Part shown: positions 38,075-51,478 of the stretch, piece by piece | Position numbering within the stretch: the stretch's first letter is position 1 | How the letters are laid out: every line of letters starts with the position of its first letter | Assembly: GCF_020882245.1 (NCBI RefSeq) | Contig: NC_083597.1 | Coordinates: 92,730,152-92,794,151, forward strand | DNA: 64,000 bases | Origin: Rhopalosiphum padi | Lineage: Eukaryota > Arthropoda > Insecta > Hemiptera > Aphididae | Direction of reading: 5' to 3' | Position numbers and translations under genes: made by a program | Notes under the pieces: generated by a model | What the model saw: the letters and a program-made list of their open reading frames with translations, nothing else | What the model was told of the DNA's origin: nothing | Database searches by the model: none

Positions 38075-39050
38075 TTAGATTCTGAACGGAGTGATGAATG
38101 TATTGATTTTACAATGATGTGTTTTTTTTTTTTTTTGTGTCAGTCATCACGTTTTGGAGTAGTAATAATGCTTAAATTTTTGACTTCAGTTCCTCTTTGA
38201 ATAGGAAAATTCATCTTGTTGGTACTTTGGGGGGGTCAAAAGTAAAAAATTTCAGTAATTTTCAAAAGCGTCGGGAAAAACCCTGAAAAAATAACGGAAA
38301 AACGGGAATTTTTACGCATAACCACTTTTTGATAAAATCGATTTTTGATTTTGCTGTAACTCAAAAACGAATCATTGTAAATACTTGAAATTTTCACCAA
38401 ATTTTTATATTATGGTTATCTATTTACGATTAAATTTTGACCTTTTTTAAGCTACTTATAGACAATTGAAATTTTCGACTTTTCTAAGTTTTTTTTCTTA
38501 AAATGCCAATAAAAAAAATTTGGCTATCCAAAAAATCTTTAAAATGTAATACAAGGTTTATTTTAAGTTATACCTATCGTAGTAAAAAAAATCAAAAATC
38601 GTTATTCACAAAATATGTTTATAAGCAAGTCCAAATGTTTACAAAATATATCAAAATCACGAAAATTTGCAAGGAGTTTTGAAGTTGAAAATTCATAAAA
38701 TTTTTGTGATTTATACTTAAAGTTCAAAAATCCAATACAAGGTTATCCATAAGTTTTCCTACAAGTAACTGTAAAAAAAAATTTCAGCGTTAATATAGAA
38801 AACATTTTATGAGCGTATGAAATTTAATTTTTTACAAAATCGCGTAAAATAACGATATATTACAATTTAAATATAGGTAATAGTATAATATATCCAACTA
38901 ATTATCATTGACTGACAAATCGTCTCCGTTCAGAATTGATTTTTGTATACAATGATACCCGTCATTGCATTCAAATTTAACACATCCATTATGGTGATCA
39001 GTGACCTACTATACAGCAGAGTGATACCCACTTGCCCACTTTTTTTTTTT
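38075..39050 (+). mobile_element. Family A repeat, best-preserved copy
   Basis: Begins TTTAGATTCTGAACGGAGTG and ATGAATGTATTGATTTTACA. An inverse GATTCTGAACGGAG motif, written TCTCCGTTCAGAATT, lies at 38923-38937. The copy then continues through TTCAAATTTAACACATCC to CCCACTTTTTTTT. The body has no open frame and many short A/T-rich direct repeats (TGAAATTTTC, CAAGGTT). It is non-autonomous; the superfamily is unknown. Confidence 0.7.
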
Positions 39051-42000
39051 TATTATTATTAACCTTGTAAACAAAGAAATGGTTCAAAATTTTTATTAAA
39101 ATTCGTTAAAGATCTTTTATTCAAAATATCGGTAATAATTTAAAATTTCTTTTACTAAATAAATAAATTATATTTTCCATTTCATTTATTTCATTTCAAA
39201 GAACAAACATTAATATAAATTATGTTAAATATTTTTCAATAAATTTTTATTTAGTTATTTAGTTATTTTTATCAAAGGGAACATAACGCAATTAAAATAT
39301 TTAGTATTTTATCTATTTACCTATTGGTTCTTATTAAATCTAAAGTTAAACAAGTAAAATTGTTGTATGATAACTACCTCAATTAAAAGTAACTATTTAT
39401 TTACCTTATTAATATTATATCATAATTATATTGCATTCAATAAAGGTCATGTGAAAATAATAATAATAATAAATATAAATAAAGTTGGTAATAATAATAA
39501 CGTGTATAGGTAGTTAGGCCATTATTTTATTGAATAATATATCTATGTTTTAGAACAGAATAAGCTTTTTAATATTACGGATAACACTCATTGTTCAAGA
39601 CAAAATAACAATGACTAAAATATTTATTGAATAACGTATACTATATTATTACTGTTCTTCTCGAAAATTGGGATGTGAACCGGAAGAAAAACATACATAC
39701 TACTATGTTGTCCAATTTCACAGTCGATTTGATCACTAGCGTTCTGCCCAATCATCTTAGCAATTTGGATTTTTACCTCTTGTAATAAAAAGTAAAAAAT
39801 ACGAATGGGGAATAAAATATATTATCAATAAACTTTCATTTCGTTTATTTATTTTGGCAATTTAAGTATCACTGCAAATTATATTATATTTTTAATCAAA
39901 TTTTACATTGTAATATTTTAATTTCCTAAAATAAAATGTTCATTCTAATCATTATTTATATTTTTCGAAATATTCATCTGTTCAAAATAATATTATGAAT
40001 AAAGTAAATACTAAGCTAAATTTCTTTTTGATTAAGAAAGAAGTTAATAAATCAAATTTCGAATCAAAATAATTTATTAATTAATTTCGTGATCAATTTC
40101 ATATTTTATAAATGTAATTTTCACAGAACAATTTTAAATTATATGTTAATACTTAATAATTAAGTATATATAAAAAATAAATACATTTTTTTTATATAAA
40201 TACAAATAATTATAATATAAACAACTTAAGTGCTTTAAATACAATAAATTACAATAATCAATTAATACATTTAATAGCTCTTAACTCGTATATTATTGAG
40301 GACATGAAAAAAAATCAATATCAATATTAGTATTATTTTCATATGATTAATTTAATGTAATATAGTTAAATATAAACGAATAAATAAGTTATTCATAATT
40401 AATATGATGCAACATACAGAGTGTACCAGGACTATTTAACAAAATATAGTAACATTTGTTATAGAAGTTTGTTAAATAGTCTTGTTATACCTTATATTAT
40501 ATTCGATTAGTATTGTTAACAATCAATTTTTTTTCAGATAATGTATTCATAATAAGTAATACTATTATATATTTTATTTCGAGTGATTAACTATATTGTG
40601 GGTATGATCACTAAGACATCACAATTCACCATCATAATTCGTAAGTAATCCAAATCTTTAATATAGGATACGTATTTATAGGTCACTATAGATTTAGTGT
40701 TATATAATTATAATACTCATAATTTATTTTAAGTTAATAAATGACTGATTTTTTTAATAATAATTTTTATGGATTTTTGAAAAAGTGATAGGCTTCATAG
40801 TTTACATAATTTGTTGAAAAATGTATAGAATAGCAAACTAGATCAACAATAACGTTATTTTTGCTACTATAATATGGTAAACTTTTATTATAGATACTAT
40901 CTAAGATAACTCATTGAAAAGTCTATCATATATTAGTCATACATTGGGCTATATATATCACACATAATAGGATTCATTATCACGGTATAGGTACCAGGTA
41001 CTTATACATTTTAATATATGTTACGTATAACTTAGTGTAGTAAAATTGTCAATGGCAATATTAATTATACTCGACTGCAATATAAATATTGGATATAGTA
41101 TATATTATTTGCATTTTTGATATTATATACATAAATGATAAATATGATACTATAAGTATGTACATAAATACATAATACATAACTAGTTAGCAGCATTTTT
41201 TTTTTTTTGCTTTATTATAATTTATTTATAATATTTAAATAATTACTTTTCTATTTATTTTCGGCAAATATTTCCCAACGGCAAACGAAAAAATAACTTT
41301 TATCTAAAATTGACTTATTTATGCACATATTTACAGTTGAAAAAATGTTGACATACCCTATGGTTTACTATGCTTACATCTCTCTTTTTTTCTCTTTTTT
41401 GAACACATTTATCTAGGTAGTAAATTTGCCTATGCAGCGTGCCGTGATTTCGAAATGAATCTTCACTATGTAATATTTGTCGTTCGGTAAATTTTAATTA
41501 AATATATTTATAATATATTTTTCTAAAATACTTATTTTAAAATAATCTGTATTAAGTTATATATTAAGAATACTAAATGTATTAAAACAATTAAAAGAAT
41601 TTATAAAAAAAAATATATAAAATAATAATAAATAATATATAAAAATATATAATTAAGGCTATAAAATATAGTAATATAATAATATTAAAGGATTACTTAA
41701 AACATATATAAAAAATGTCTATTTACTAACTTCAATTATTAAACCTGCACTAGCTATAGATTATTTATAGCACCTATAATAATATATATTTTAAAATGCA
41801 TAATTAAAGATTTAATGATATAATTTACATTTCTGAATAAAAAAACATCTTTTATAATAATGTAGTGTAATTTTATAGTTTATAAAACGTTTGAGGAAAT
41901 GTATATTCAGTTTATCAATTTTTTTATGCAGGTACTGGGTGTAGAGATGTATATGGGAATATAATTCATGTATTGTATTATGTATATATGTATTATCAGC

Positions 42001-42771
42001 ATAAATGTAATAAATTATTTAGAACAGTTCAAACAAATATAAATGAACGCTTTTGTATTTTTATCATTATTAGTAGTACTTCTTTTTTTTTTACAAATCT
42101 CTATTTAGTAATCCGGAATACGTTCAGTTGTTATAGCCAATGGGAATATATTTATATATTTGAGACCATAAATTAAATGAAAGGGCCAGGAAGTTAATAA
42201 ACTTCCAGTTGCAAAAGGTCGTTTCGCATAAACATGGTCTGAAAAGGGAACAATATTTTTTATGAAACTAATTTATAAGTTTTATTTTTTTGTAAAAATT
42301 GTTGGTACTGAGTTTAGTGAAACAATGTATAAAATGATTTTAATATTTACGCTTTGTTTAACATTCAAACTAAAAAGTAACTTTATTATTTAGAAACATT
42401 TATAATATTTGTAAAGTGAAATATATTAATGATATTGAAAGATGAGTGCAATAATTAAATAAGTTAACGTAAATAAAATAATCTTCTGTAAAAAATGTGT
42501 TATATAAATTATTATACTGTTAAACAATGATGAGATATTTCATAACGGGAACTTTAATTTATTTGGTATATTTTTAATTACCTAGAATCTACACAGTTAT
42601 TAGAATAATAATGTACATATCAAAAATAATAAATATATTTAAATATTTTACGGTTCTTATGCAATCTCCACAATTTTTATGACAGGAATTAGTGATCAGC
42701 ATAGCAGCGTGTATATAATAGATGAATCATACATCTGATTTAGAATAGTTATTTTTGAATTTTTGATGTTA
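39051..42771. other. AT-rich non-coding
   Basis: It contains the hairpin at 40421. A minus-strand frame at 39624-39850 (AKMIGQNASDQIDCEIGQHS) has mixed composition but no recognised family. Confidence 0.4.
40421..40491 (+). ncRNA. Pre-miRNA-like hairpin (or tiny MITE)
   Basis: GTGTACCAGGACTATTTAAC and GTTAAATAGTCTTGTTATAC pair over about 23 nt with a 14-bp perfect core (GACTATTTAACAAA), a few G:U or mismatched positions and a loop of about 25 nt. The shape suits a miRNA precursor, but no known miRNA is recognised and small inverted repeats are common here. Confidence 0.25.
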
Positions 42772-43850
42772 ATTTATGATCTGAACAGACCGATGATTGT
42801 ATTGATTTTACAATGATGTATGATGTTTTTTTTGCTTTTTATACCTATGCGTATACGATATGTGTTCGATAAATCGCTTCAATTTTCAATTACGAGGTTG
42901 TTTTTAAATAATAAATTCGATTTAGCTCCTACTTTAGAGGTAAAATTTAAAAATTCCGTTTATTTTTCAAAATAGTCAGGAAAAACAACTATAAAATTAA
43001 GGAAATAAAAAAATGTATCCCTAGTTATATAATAACTAAAAAACAAATTGAATAATTTGATAAATGTAAATGCTCATAAATATTATAGTGATATTTACAA
43101 ATTAGTAAATGATTTGCCTATGAAAAACCTGACATTACATTTTCAAGTAAAAGTTCACCGTAATTTTGTTTATGATTGGATAAAAAAATAATTAAGAAAA
43201 AATGAGAATTTTTATAAGAAAATTCAATTTTTTTATACTTATTTATTCATAAACGCTATTTTGGTTTTTTGGTGTTAACAGAAAAGGAAATATTAAATAC
43301 TTAAAATGTCCACTAAATGTTTATATTATCTTATATTTATGATCACTTTTTCAAAGTAATACCATTAATTTTAAGCTGCTTATAATCATGAGCAAATATC
43401 TATTTTTTTTTTCTATAAAGGTCGATTTAAAATTATTTATTTTGTATAAATGCTTGAAAACTTAATATAAAACTCTTCATAAGTAATGCATTTTTCAATT
43501 AAAATATATCGAAAATCTATTGTAACAATTTTTTTTTTAAGCGTTTAAAGTTAAAATTTAGACAAAATTCACCAAAATCACCAAAATTGGCAAATAATTT
43601 TTTAGTTATAAATGTATAAAATAAGTTTTTGTTTATATACCGTAGATTTACAAATTGAATACATGGTTTTTTTTGTAAGTCTTATAACCTATATATGAAA
43701 AAAATTCTACCGGAAAGCCAAGTGGATTGCTTATGAGCATTTCAAGTTCAAATTTTTAAGACATTCCATATTTACCCGTAAAATAACGATTTCTCCTCAA
43801 TTATTTTTGATATTTTGTTGTATTTCTAAAAAAAAGGGGGGGGGGTCAAA
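42772..43850 (+). repeat. Family A copy, left end and body
   Basis: Starts GATCTGAACAGACCGATGAT and TGTATTGATTTTACAATGATG. The body resembles the copy at 56455 (ACCGGAAAGCCAA, TTTACCCGTAAAATAACGAT and a poly-A/poly-G tract near 43830 are shared or corresponding). The right end is missing in this orientation. Confidence 0.6.
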
Positions 43851-43861
43851 TAGATATTGAA

Positions 43862-44040
43862 TAAGTCACTATTATCGGTATATCAAATTTGAATTCAATG
43901 ATATATCATTATATATGACAAACGATTTTTAACGGAGAAATCTGTTATCCTATATCATTAAGTGTATTTAATGATAATATGTTTTTTGATGTAGCCCTTA
44001 AAGTAATTTATTTTAATTTTATTATTACAGTAGGTTGATA
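43862..44040 (-). repeat. Family A right end, reversed, tail-to-tail with the preceding copy
   Basis: AATTTGAATTCAATGATATATC, AACGGAGAAATCTG and TTTTATTATTACAGTAGG are the reverse complement of family A right-end sequence and follow directly after a forward body. Confidence 0.55.
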
Positions 44041-44814
44041 CATTTTTTTCCGAAAATATTTTATTTATTATATTATTATAATAATATATATTTAAACAAT
44101 ATTAAATCAACTTATACACATAACTCAACAATTAATAATATATGTCTAATGTCTATAAATACATTAAAACAGTAAAAATAGATTCATAGTATAAATAAAT
44201 CATAATATCATAAAATAAATCGAAAATGACATTGAGAATAGCAAAATTCATAATCATATAATTTACGCAAAAGTTTCAAGTTCCTGTGACTAATGTTTTT
44301 AAATTATAACAAAATAACTAACATTTTTATTAACTTAAAAATAAATAATGTCATCCAAATTTAAACTTTATATATTTATTACATTTTCAAACATTAGATA
44401 TACTCGTAAAAATAAAAGTTAGTATGAATTTCAAACAACAGAATAGTTAGAAAATTAAAAATTAAAACAACTTAACACATAGTAAGTTCAAATGTTGACA
44501 AAATTATTTATTTTAAGATAAATAACGATGTTAACTATTTTGTTATAATTTAAAAAACATTATTCCTGGATATTTAGAACTTATACGCTTATTATATTAT
44601 TATAGATTTTACTATACGTTATGATATTTTTGATTTCTTTTAAGATACTATATATTTATACTATGAGATAAAATAGATATCTATTTTTACTGTTTTACAG
44701 TATTTACAGAAAAATGTTTTTAAATTTTGAGTTATACGTTTAAGTTGACATGTTATGATAAAAATACACATGATTAAAACATTAAATATTAATAATATAA
44801 TAAATCTAATATTT

Positions 44815-45010
44815 TGGAAAAAATTGTATCAACTTATCGTAATGCTAAAAGTAAAATAAATGACTTTAAGAGGTATAAATATACTTAGTGATATAGGATG
44901 ACAGTCCGTCTTTGCTTTGAATCGTTTATCGTATTCAATGATATATCAATGAATTAAAATTTAACACATCTAAAATAGTGACCTATCTATTTTCCAATCA
45001 CTGCCTGAAA
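44815..45010 (+). repeat. Family A right-end fragment
   Basis: GTGATATAGGATGACAGTCC, GTCTTTGCTTTGAATCG and AAATTTAACACATC match the right end of other copies. It lies about 280 bp before a candidate exon. Confidence 0.55.
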
Positions 45011-45293
45011 ATTGCTTGTCACCATTTGTTATATTATGGCCAATAAAAGTTAAAATTACTATAAACATTTCACTCCGATCAATTAAGTACGATAACATGA
45101 AAAACAAATATTAGGTATAGTTTGACTATTCTATTTTTTAATAAGCACTAATTGTGTTTGCAAAATTAACCTTTTGTAGAAGTTCCGGAATCTGATTGCA
45201 CCATTTCTGACGTAAATATGTACCAACAGCTTAGTACGCCGAGCAGACTGAAGCAGTTTTTCATTATCAAAATGTTTTTTAATCGTACTTTAA

Positions 45294-45422
45294 GATGATC
45301 TTTTATCGATGAACCCCGCAGAAGTTGATAAATGCATTATATCCATTGAACGAAGCCGTCTTAAGAACCCGTACAGTAAATGTGTATTGACATTACAAAC
45401 ACAAAAATCCAAACTGAAAAAG
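45294..45422 (+). CDS. Candidate exon, unassigned
   Basis: Reads DLLSMNPAEVDKCIISIERS, RLKNPYSKCVLTLQTQKSKL and KK before a good donor GTATGC at 45423; an ATG is at 45309. It is preceded by ACTTTAAG, a possible acceptor. Another open stretch just upstream (45180-45297) reads VPESDCTISDVNMYQQLSTP in a different frame, so this could also be a frameshifted pseudogene. No homology recognised. Confidence 0.35.
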
Positions 45423-46064
45423 GTATGCATATTAAAAATCATTATGTTTCATTTACTTATTAAAATTAAATAAATTGAAAAACGTGTTATAACTTATAAT
45501 ATTATTCCTTTATTACTTACATGGAATATTAAAAATTTTTTGGATTATTTAGATATATCTAAATTGTTTTAAATTGAAAAATTAAAAAAAAAACAAAGAT
45601 CTAGTAGTTGGAGTATTCCAAAAGTTTTGTGTGACTCTATCTTTTGATTAGTGTGTTTATTTACTCGATAGGTTAGTTTAGGTAACCATTAGTTAGGTAA
45701 CTATTATTTTTGTATAATTTATACTTAATTTTAAAACAAATATTTTGATATATATTAAATTTATTGACACATAATGTTATGTAAAAATGAGCACTATTGC
45801 CATAATTAATAGTTTTATTTAATTTAGTTTTTTATTATTATTTATTTTATTTAGTTGTATTTATTTTTATTTTTATTTTATTCTTCTATTTTTTATAGTT
45901 GTATTATTACTGATAAATGATAATGATTAAATAACAGAGTACTTTTATATTTACAAATACTTATATATACATATATTTTATTAGATCATTTTATTTTAAC
46001 AGATGACTATGATCACCTTTCGTGCTCATTCTTGCAAGTATAATATTAAATTTAAATACTCATA

Positions 46065-47150
46065 ATTGGCGCCTTCCTAGATTTAGCACAATCCTTTGAT
46101 CAAATCCGACACAAACATCTCCTCTTTAAATTAAAATCTATCCTTCCCCTACACTATTATCTATTATTTAAATCTTATTTGGAAAACAGACATTTCACCG
46201 TTAGATCAGGATCATCCATGTCTGAAATATCATCAATCAATGCTAAAGTACACTAAGAGACTTTTGCAGCACTTTTACTATTTAATCTCTTCACCTCTGA
46301 CCAACCCACTACTCTTCACACCACCACCGATAACTTTGCCGATGACAAAGATTTCTTAGTCCTCCTTTGAGACTACCTCAACAAATTTTATCCAAAATCA
46401 CCTTAACTTGCAATCCATCTGGTACAAAGAATGGGGGATAAAAGTTAACGAAATAAATTTCATTCAGTATACTACATTCACACTAAAACGAACATATTAT
46501 CCTATATGGGGGGTATACCATAACAACGTAACCTTACAAATAGGTCAAAATGTTTGATATCTTTGTCTCCACCAAGCCCGCCGTTTAACCTGGAAAACCC
46601 ATATCCGCCTCAAGTGCTCTACCTTACACAACCGCTCCCGCCAACTACTAACCTACTTACACCAAAGCATCTTAATCTCAAAAATAAACTCCTTATAAAC
46701 AAATTGATCTTCAAACCTATATGGACTTACAGCATGCAACTCTAGAAAGCTGCCAAGTTCTCTAATATCAATAAAATCCAAATGTTTTAATCAAATGTCT
46801 CTGGCAAATAAAAAAGCTCCATACTTTACGTCTCTCTACGTCAATACTCTTCATAAAGACCTAACCATCCAAACAGTTATAAATGCAGCCAAAATAAAAT
46901 CTTCTATTAACATCTTCATTTTAATAAAGAAAAACATCAAAATTCTCTAATATCTGTACTTGCTATTCACATTATCCCAGAGGACTCCTGAAGGCGTCTG
47001 AAGCGAACATTGTATGGATAACTACTGACTGATTAACTTCCCTAACTACACACCTTGAAATCTCAACACTGGTTGGTTCCTCAGTCCTTTTTATAAGTCT
47101 ATACTGTTCTGATATTGCTATTTATAAACGTTTTTTCTTCTTTTTTTCTT
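46065..47150 (+). pseudogene. Jockey-clade LINE, C-terminal reverse transcriptase, decayed
   Basis: Starts mid-palm with FLDLAQSFDQIRHKHLLFKL and YYLLFKSYLENRHFTVRSGS, where jockey elements have FLDVAQAFD and YLENRYF. The GVPQGSVL motif is lost at a stop. NLFTSDQPTT and FADD (for FADDTA) follow, near 46285-46350. The thumb region is readable as LTWKTHIRLK-type text and LLINKLIFKPIWTYSMQL (46554-46745). Debris such as PEDS-RRLKR runs to a T-rich 3' tail. Several stops and frameshifts make it inactive. The C-rich coding composition stands out from the AT-rich surroundings, which suggests a later arrival than the 1.2-kb LINE. Confidence 0.85.
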
Positions 47151-50100
47151 TTTCTATAAATATAGTAAAATACTTATCACTTTTACTTATTGGAAAAAAA
47201 TTTTTTCACCTACTCAGGAAAATGAAAAATATGCTACTGTATACTAATATATCTTATTTTATTTAATAAAAATTGAATTTTAGATTATATTATTTATTTT
47301 TAATATTATAGTGTAATACCTTATATTTTTTTTGTATGAGACTTAACGAGAAATTGTGTAAATAATTTGATAATGTTAAATTCCATTTAGAATTCAAATT
47401 ATGCAATTTCATTAGTTACATATTGAGCAAATATATATGCAACCTAATTTTTGGAGGAGTCCTTTAATAATTATATCAGGCTTACGGATTTGGATTAAGT
47501 AAGCCATTATTACATTTTAAAAATATAAAACAATTAATAGCGTAGTTACCAAAAATTATAAGAAAACTAAAATATATAGACTTTTATTAAATTATACTTG
47601 AATAATGAACATCATTAATTATGGCTATTAAAAAAAAATATCTTTATATTTATTTATATACCCACATATGTACTATGTAGATTATATATAATGAGCTAAT
47701 TTATTTCTTAAGCTAGTAAGTCCTAATTAAAAATCAAATTTAGTCAGCGTGCATTAAAAATGTTGGAACCATTACTCTACTATGTAAGTGTCTTATCAAA
47801 ATATATTAATGACTATAAAAAATAAACATAACTTAATGTCGTTTGAATAAATTAAATATGATAAATGATTTTTATAACTGTGCTAAAGTTGTATGATTCT
47901 TAATTTATAAAAGAACTAAATAATCCCGTTTATTAAAAGAAAAATTTATAACTTGTAATTATTTAATAATAATCAAGAAAATTATATAACTATACAATAT
48001 AAAATATAACGAACAAAGATACATATACACATATTATCTTTTTTCTTTTAAATTTATGTAGATATAACATTTATAAGCTATATACAATATACATTTATAT
48101 TATAGATTAGGTTTCTATTTCTATTATATTCATCCTTCCACATATCAGTCAACAAATAAATTATTTGAGGATTAAACAACAACGATGTATAGCTGTATTC
48201 TACACGTGAGGAAAATAAACAATTAAAGCAATTAATTATGCATTTTAACTTTGGCTAACCGTCAGGATTTCGTTTACGTTTAAAGACACCTAACCTAAAT
48301 TTATAAACTTTTTAAGTAGAAATTATATATGGATTCAAAAAATACAGGTAAATCTAATATAAGCAAAATTTAAAATATGCATTGATTATAATAAAAATTA
48401 TCATATCTCAATTAGTTTATACTTTATAGTAACAAACTGTTAATATATAGGTAAATAAGGTTGTCAGTCAAAATTTTGGACTATGCTATCATCACAATGA
48501 TATTATTAAAAAAATATTTTTTATACGATGATTTGAATTTTGTGCTATAAAATATTACTAATACTTAATTAAGTTATAAATTAAACGTAATTAAAATTTA
48601 AATGTTATTATTAAAGGTTATTAACCGTAGTTAAATTTACAATAAATATTATATTTTTATGTTTTATTTATAAATCCTAATTTTTATAAAATATTCATTA
48701 AAATTTGTTCATAACATCAATGTATTTATAAAATGATGATGTAAGACTCTTTCAAAATCTTAAAAATAACAAGTACATTTCAATAGTTCGGTTTTTTGTA
48801 TTCACTTTTCTAATTTAATTTTAATCAATTAACTTTTTAGTGTTATTCCATTAAACATCCAATATTGTTTCTTGAAATAAATTTATAAATATTTATATAA
48901 TGTTAAAAATGATTAACACGAATAGGATAATATTCATTTCATGTGAACTATTTTGCTAAAACGTCATATTTATATTCCTGCACGATTCATTTTATTTTTC
49001 TGTTCTAAAATTATTCATTATTAACATTTATTTCGAAAATAATTTCAAATTATGTTTAAAAATTCATATATTTTGTCATCTTGCTATCAATTTTTGGACA
49101 TTAAAAATTGATACAAAAGAATATTTGTAATTTTATGATACTTTTAAAATGTTAATTAAGTTACCTTGAAAAATACTGCAAGCTTAAACTTACTACGTGA
49201 ATTTATAATTTTTTATTATGACACTGAACCGATACCGAGTATGATGTAATATATTTAAAAACTAAATAATTATAGATAGTATGTATCTACTTAATATAAC
49301 TGATATCAATAAAAAATAATAATAATCAGTTCAGCGCATTAAAAACTTTATTGATACATTCTTAATTATCATATATAAACCATATACTTATACAATATAA
49401 TATTCAATCGTAGAATATAATTTATGTATGTATTGTACGTACACATTAATGTGTAAACAATTTATCTTAATTTAATCTCCCATAGAAGTAAGTGCATTGA
49501 ACAGTTTTTAGTAAAGCAGGTACATATAATATTATACTTGTGTGTATGTGTTTAGTAATTTTAGAGATTTTGCATAAGCATTACCTATTTATCTACGATA
49601 ATATATTTTTTGATTGCAGTTTGTTTTTCACGTACTTATAATATTTTATAAACATATATTTTAGCTAAATTACTAACTGAACATTTAATTGAATTCATAT
49701 ATATTTTTAGAATACAATACAATATAAGCTTTAAAATATTTATAACCTCTTAATTTAAATATGCATGTTTATTTTTAGTTTCCAGAGTAAAAACAACATG
49801 GAATATTTTGTTAGGAAAAGCAGTATTTAGGGTGTATAATGAATGTACACAATTCTTGTATGAAATATTCATCAGTAACTACTAACTGAAAACAGTACTA
49901 ATTTTATAATAATTGAGACGACCGTATTTGTAAATACTAAATGTTTATAAATGGTAATTCGATTTGTATAGACAATATACGTATCATCTATCAATTTATC
50001 ATTTTAAGTTGGTTATAAGTTTGTAATGGTACTAACAAGTTATTTGTTATACTATGTTTATTTTACTTTAACCGGTGTCAAGTAATATTAGTTAATGAAC

Positions 50101-50599
50101 TTATTTTTCTTAATGCTTTTTATATTTTAAATAAATAAGGTTTTTAGTCAAGTGTAAAAAACAAGTCGGGATCCAAATAACAAGTAGTAGAAACTCTTAT
50201 TAATTTGCTTAATTTAGTGCCAAAAAGTTGTACCGGTTTCTTATTAAAAAAAACAATGATAAATTACTGAAACCGAATAAAATGATTCTTAACGGAGTTG
50301 TTAGTGTTTAAATAGCCATCGCAAAATAACAATCAAGTATTTCAAAATGTAACTATATTATCGTATACTTAGGTTCTAATAAAAAAAAATAAAAGTGAAA
50401 ATTGTGCAAAATAAAAAACAAAAGTAATCTCTATTTAACTCTTTAAGTGTATACCAGTTTTGAAAAAAAACTAATAAATGCATATTCCTAGACATAATAT
50501 TTTGTAGCTATTAAAGTTTAACAAATTTAACTTTGCAGCAATCGTTCTATCAGAAAGAAGTCGTAGTTATAAATAATATAAAACTTGGTATTGGAAAAT
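47151..50599. other. AT-rich non-coding
   Basis: No exon, transposon end or RNA gene recognised. Confidence 0.45.
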
Positions 50600-51380
50600 G
50601 TTGTACCTACAAATAATGGCTCCGTGTTAAGACGACTCGATAAAATTCTGATCTCGACGATAATCGTAGCGTATTACAATCGGTAGTGGTGCAGATATGG
50701 CTTCAAATAAACGAATGGGTGAGGTTAATTAAAACAAATGATTCTTACGATATTTTAATGTATATTTTTATTACGTTTAAAATTTTAATACATAATATAA
50801 CAACTATTATTGTACGCTGCATGCACGAGGACGAAATGACGGAAACGCAATAACATTTCGGTATTATTTAATAATATTATGTGAAAATCGTATATTGTTG
50901 TGGTGTAAATACGCTCGGAAACGGTGGCAACGACGGAGGTGGATCACGCGTTTGTACGTGGCGAACAAAATTATATCCTGTTTGCAGTGCACGCGACACG
51001 ACACTGAATTCACCAATGTGTGCCTGCGGCGACGGCGACGGCGACGGCGATGACGACGACTACTCCGACCCTGCCACCGACGGGGTTGGCTTGAACGAAC
51101 GTGTATGTGTGTGTGTGTGTGTGGCGCTGCTTTTCGGTGGACATTTGCGCGATGATATCGCGCAAACTAGAAAGCGATTGCAGCGATTCTAGCGAACCGT
51201 GAAACTTTACAGATTTCCGGCGGTATCGGTAGGGGATGCGGATGCAAGGGACCGATGTATATAGCGATGAGAAAGAAAAAGAGAAAAAGTACGAAAGAAA
51301 AAAATACTGGTAATACCAGTATTTATTTCTCGTGCCCGCTCTACCAATCACCGCATACCGTTCGATTGCTTCTACAAACC
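50600..51380. promoter_or_regulatory. CpG-dense patch, possible promoter/5' UTR
   Basis: It is GC- and CpG-rich compared with the rest of the window. It contains a (GGCGAC)n-like tract at 51027-51060, TGTGTG repeats at 51106-51122, GCGCGATGATATCGCGC at 51148-51164 and a purine-rich run. Overlapping open frames on both strands (50881-51192 plus, 51010-51351 minus) are low-complexity and not protein-like. In a methylated AT-rich insect genome, such unmethylated-looking islands often mark transcription starts. No downstream gene was identified. Confidence 0.35.
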
Positions 51381-51401
51381 GAAATGCGATTGTGAGAAAT
51401 A

Positions 51402-51478
51402 CCTATATATAAATATATATATAATATATATAAATATATATATAATATATATACATATATATATATATATATGTATAC
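51402..51478. repeat. AT-dinucleotide tract
   Basis: ATATAT units interrupted by single A and C, directly downstream of the CpG-dense patch. Shorter AT runs lie at 52376-52396, 55817-55838 and 60055-60068. Confidence 0.95.

Noticed and set aside
39624..39850. Minus-strand frame with mixed composition
   Set aside because: Coding-like for about 50 residues but no recognised family and weak splice context; it could be chance.
50881..51351. Two overlapping open frames on opposite strands
   Set aside because: Both are low-complexity (GDGDGDD; HTHTHTYT; VVVVIAVAVAVAA) and arise from simple repeats in the CpG-dense patch.
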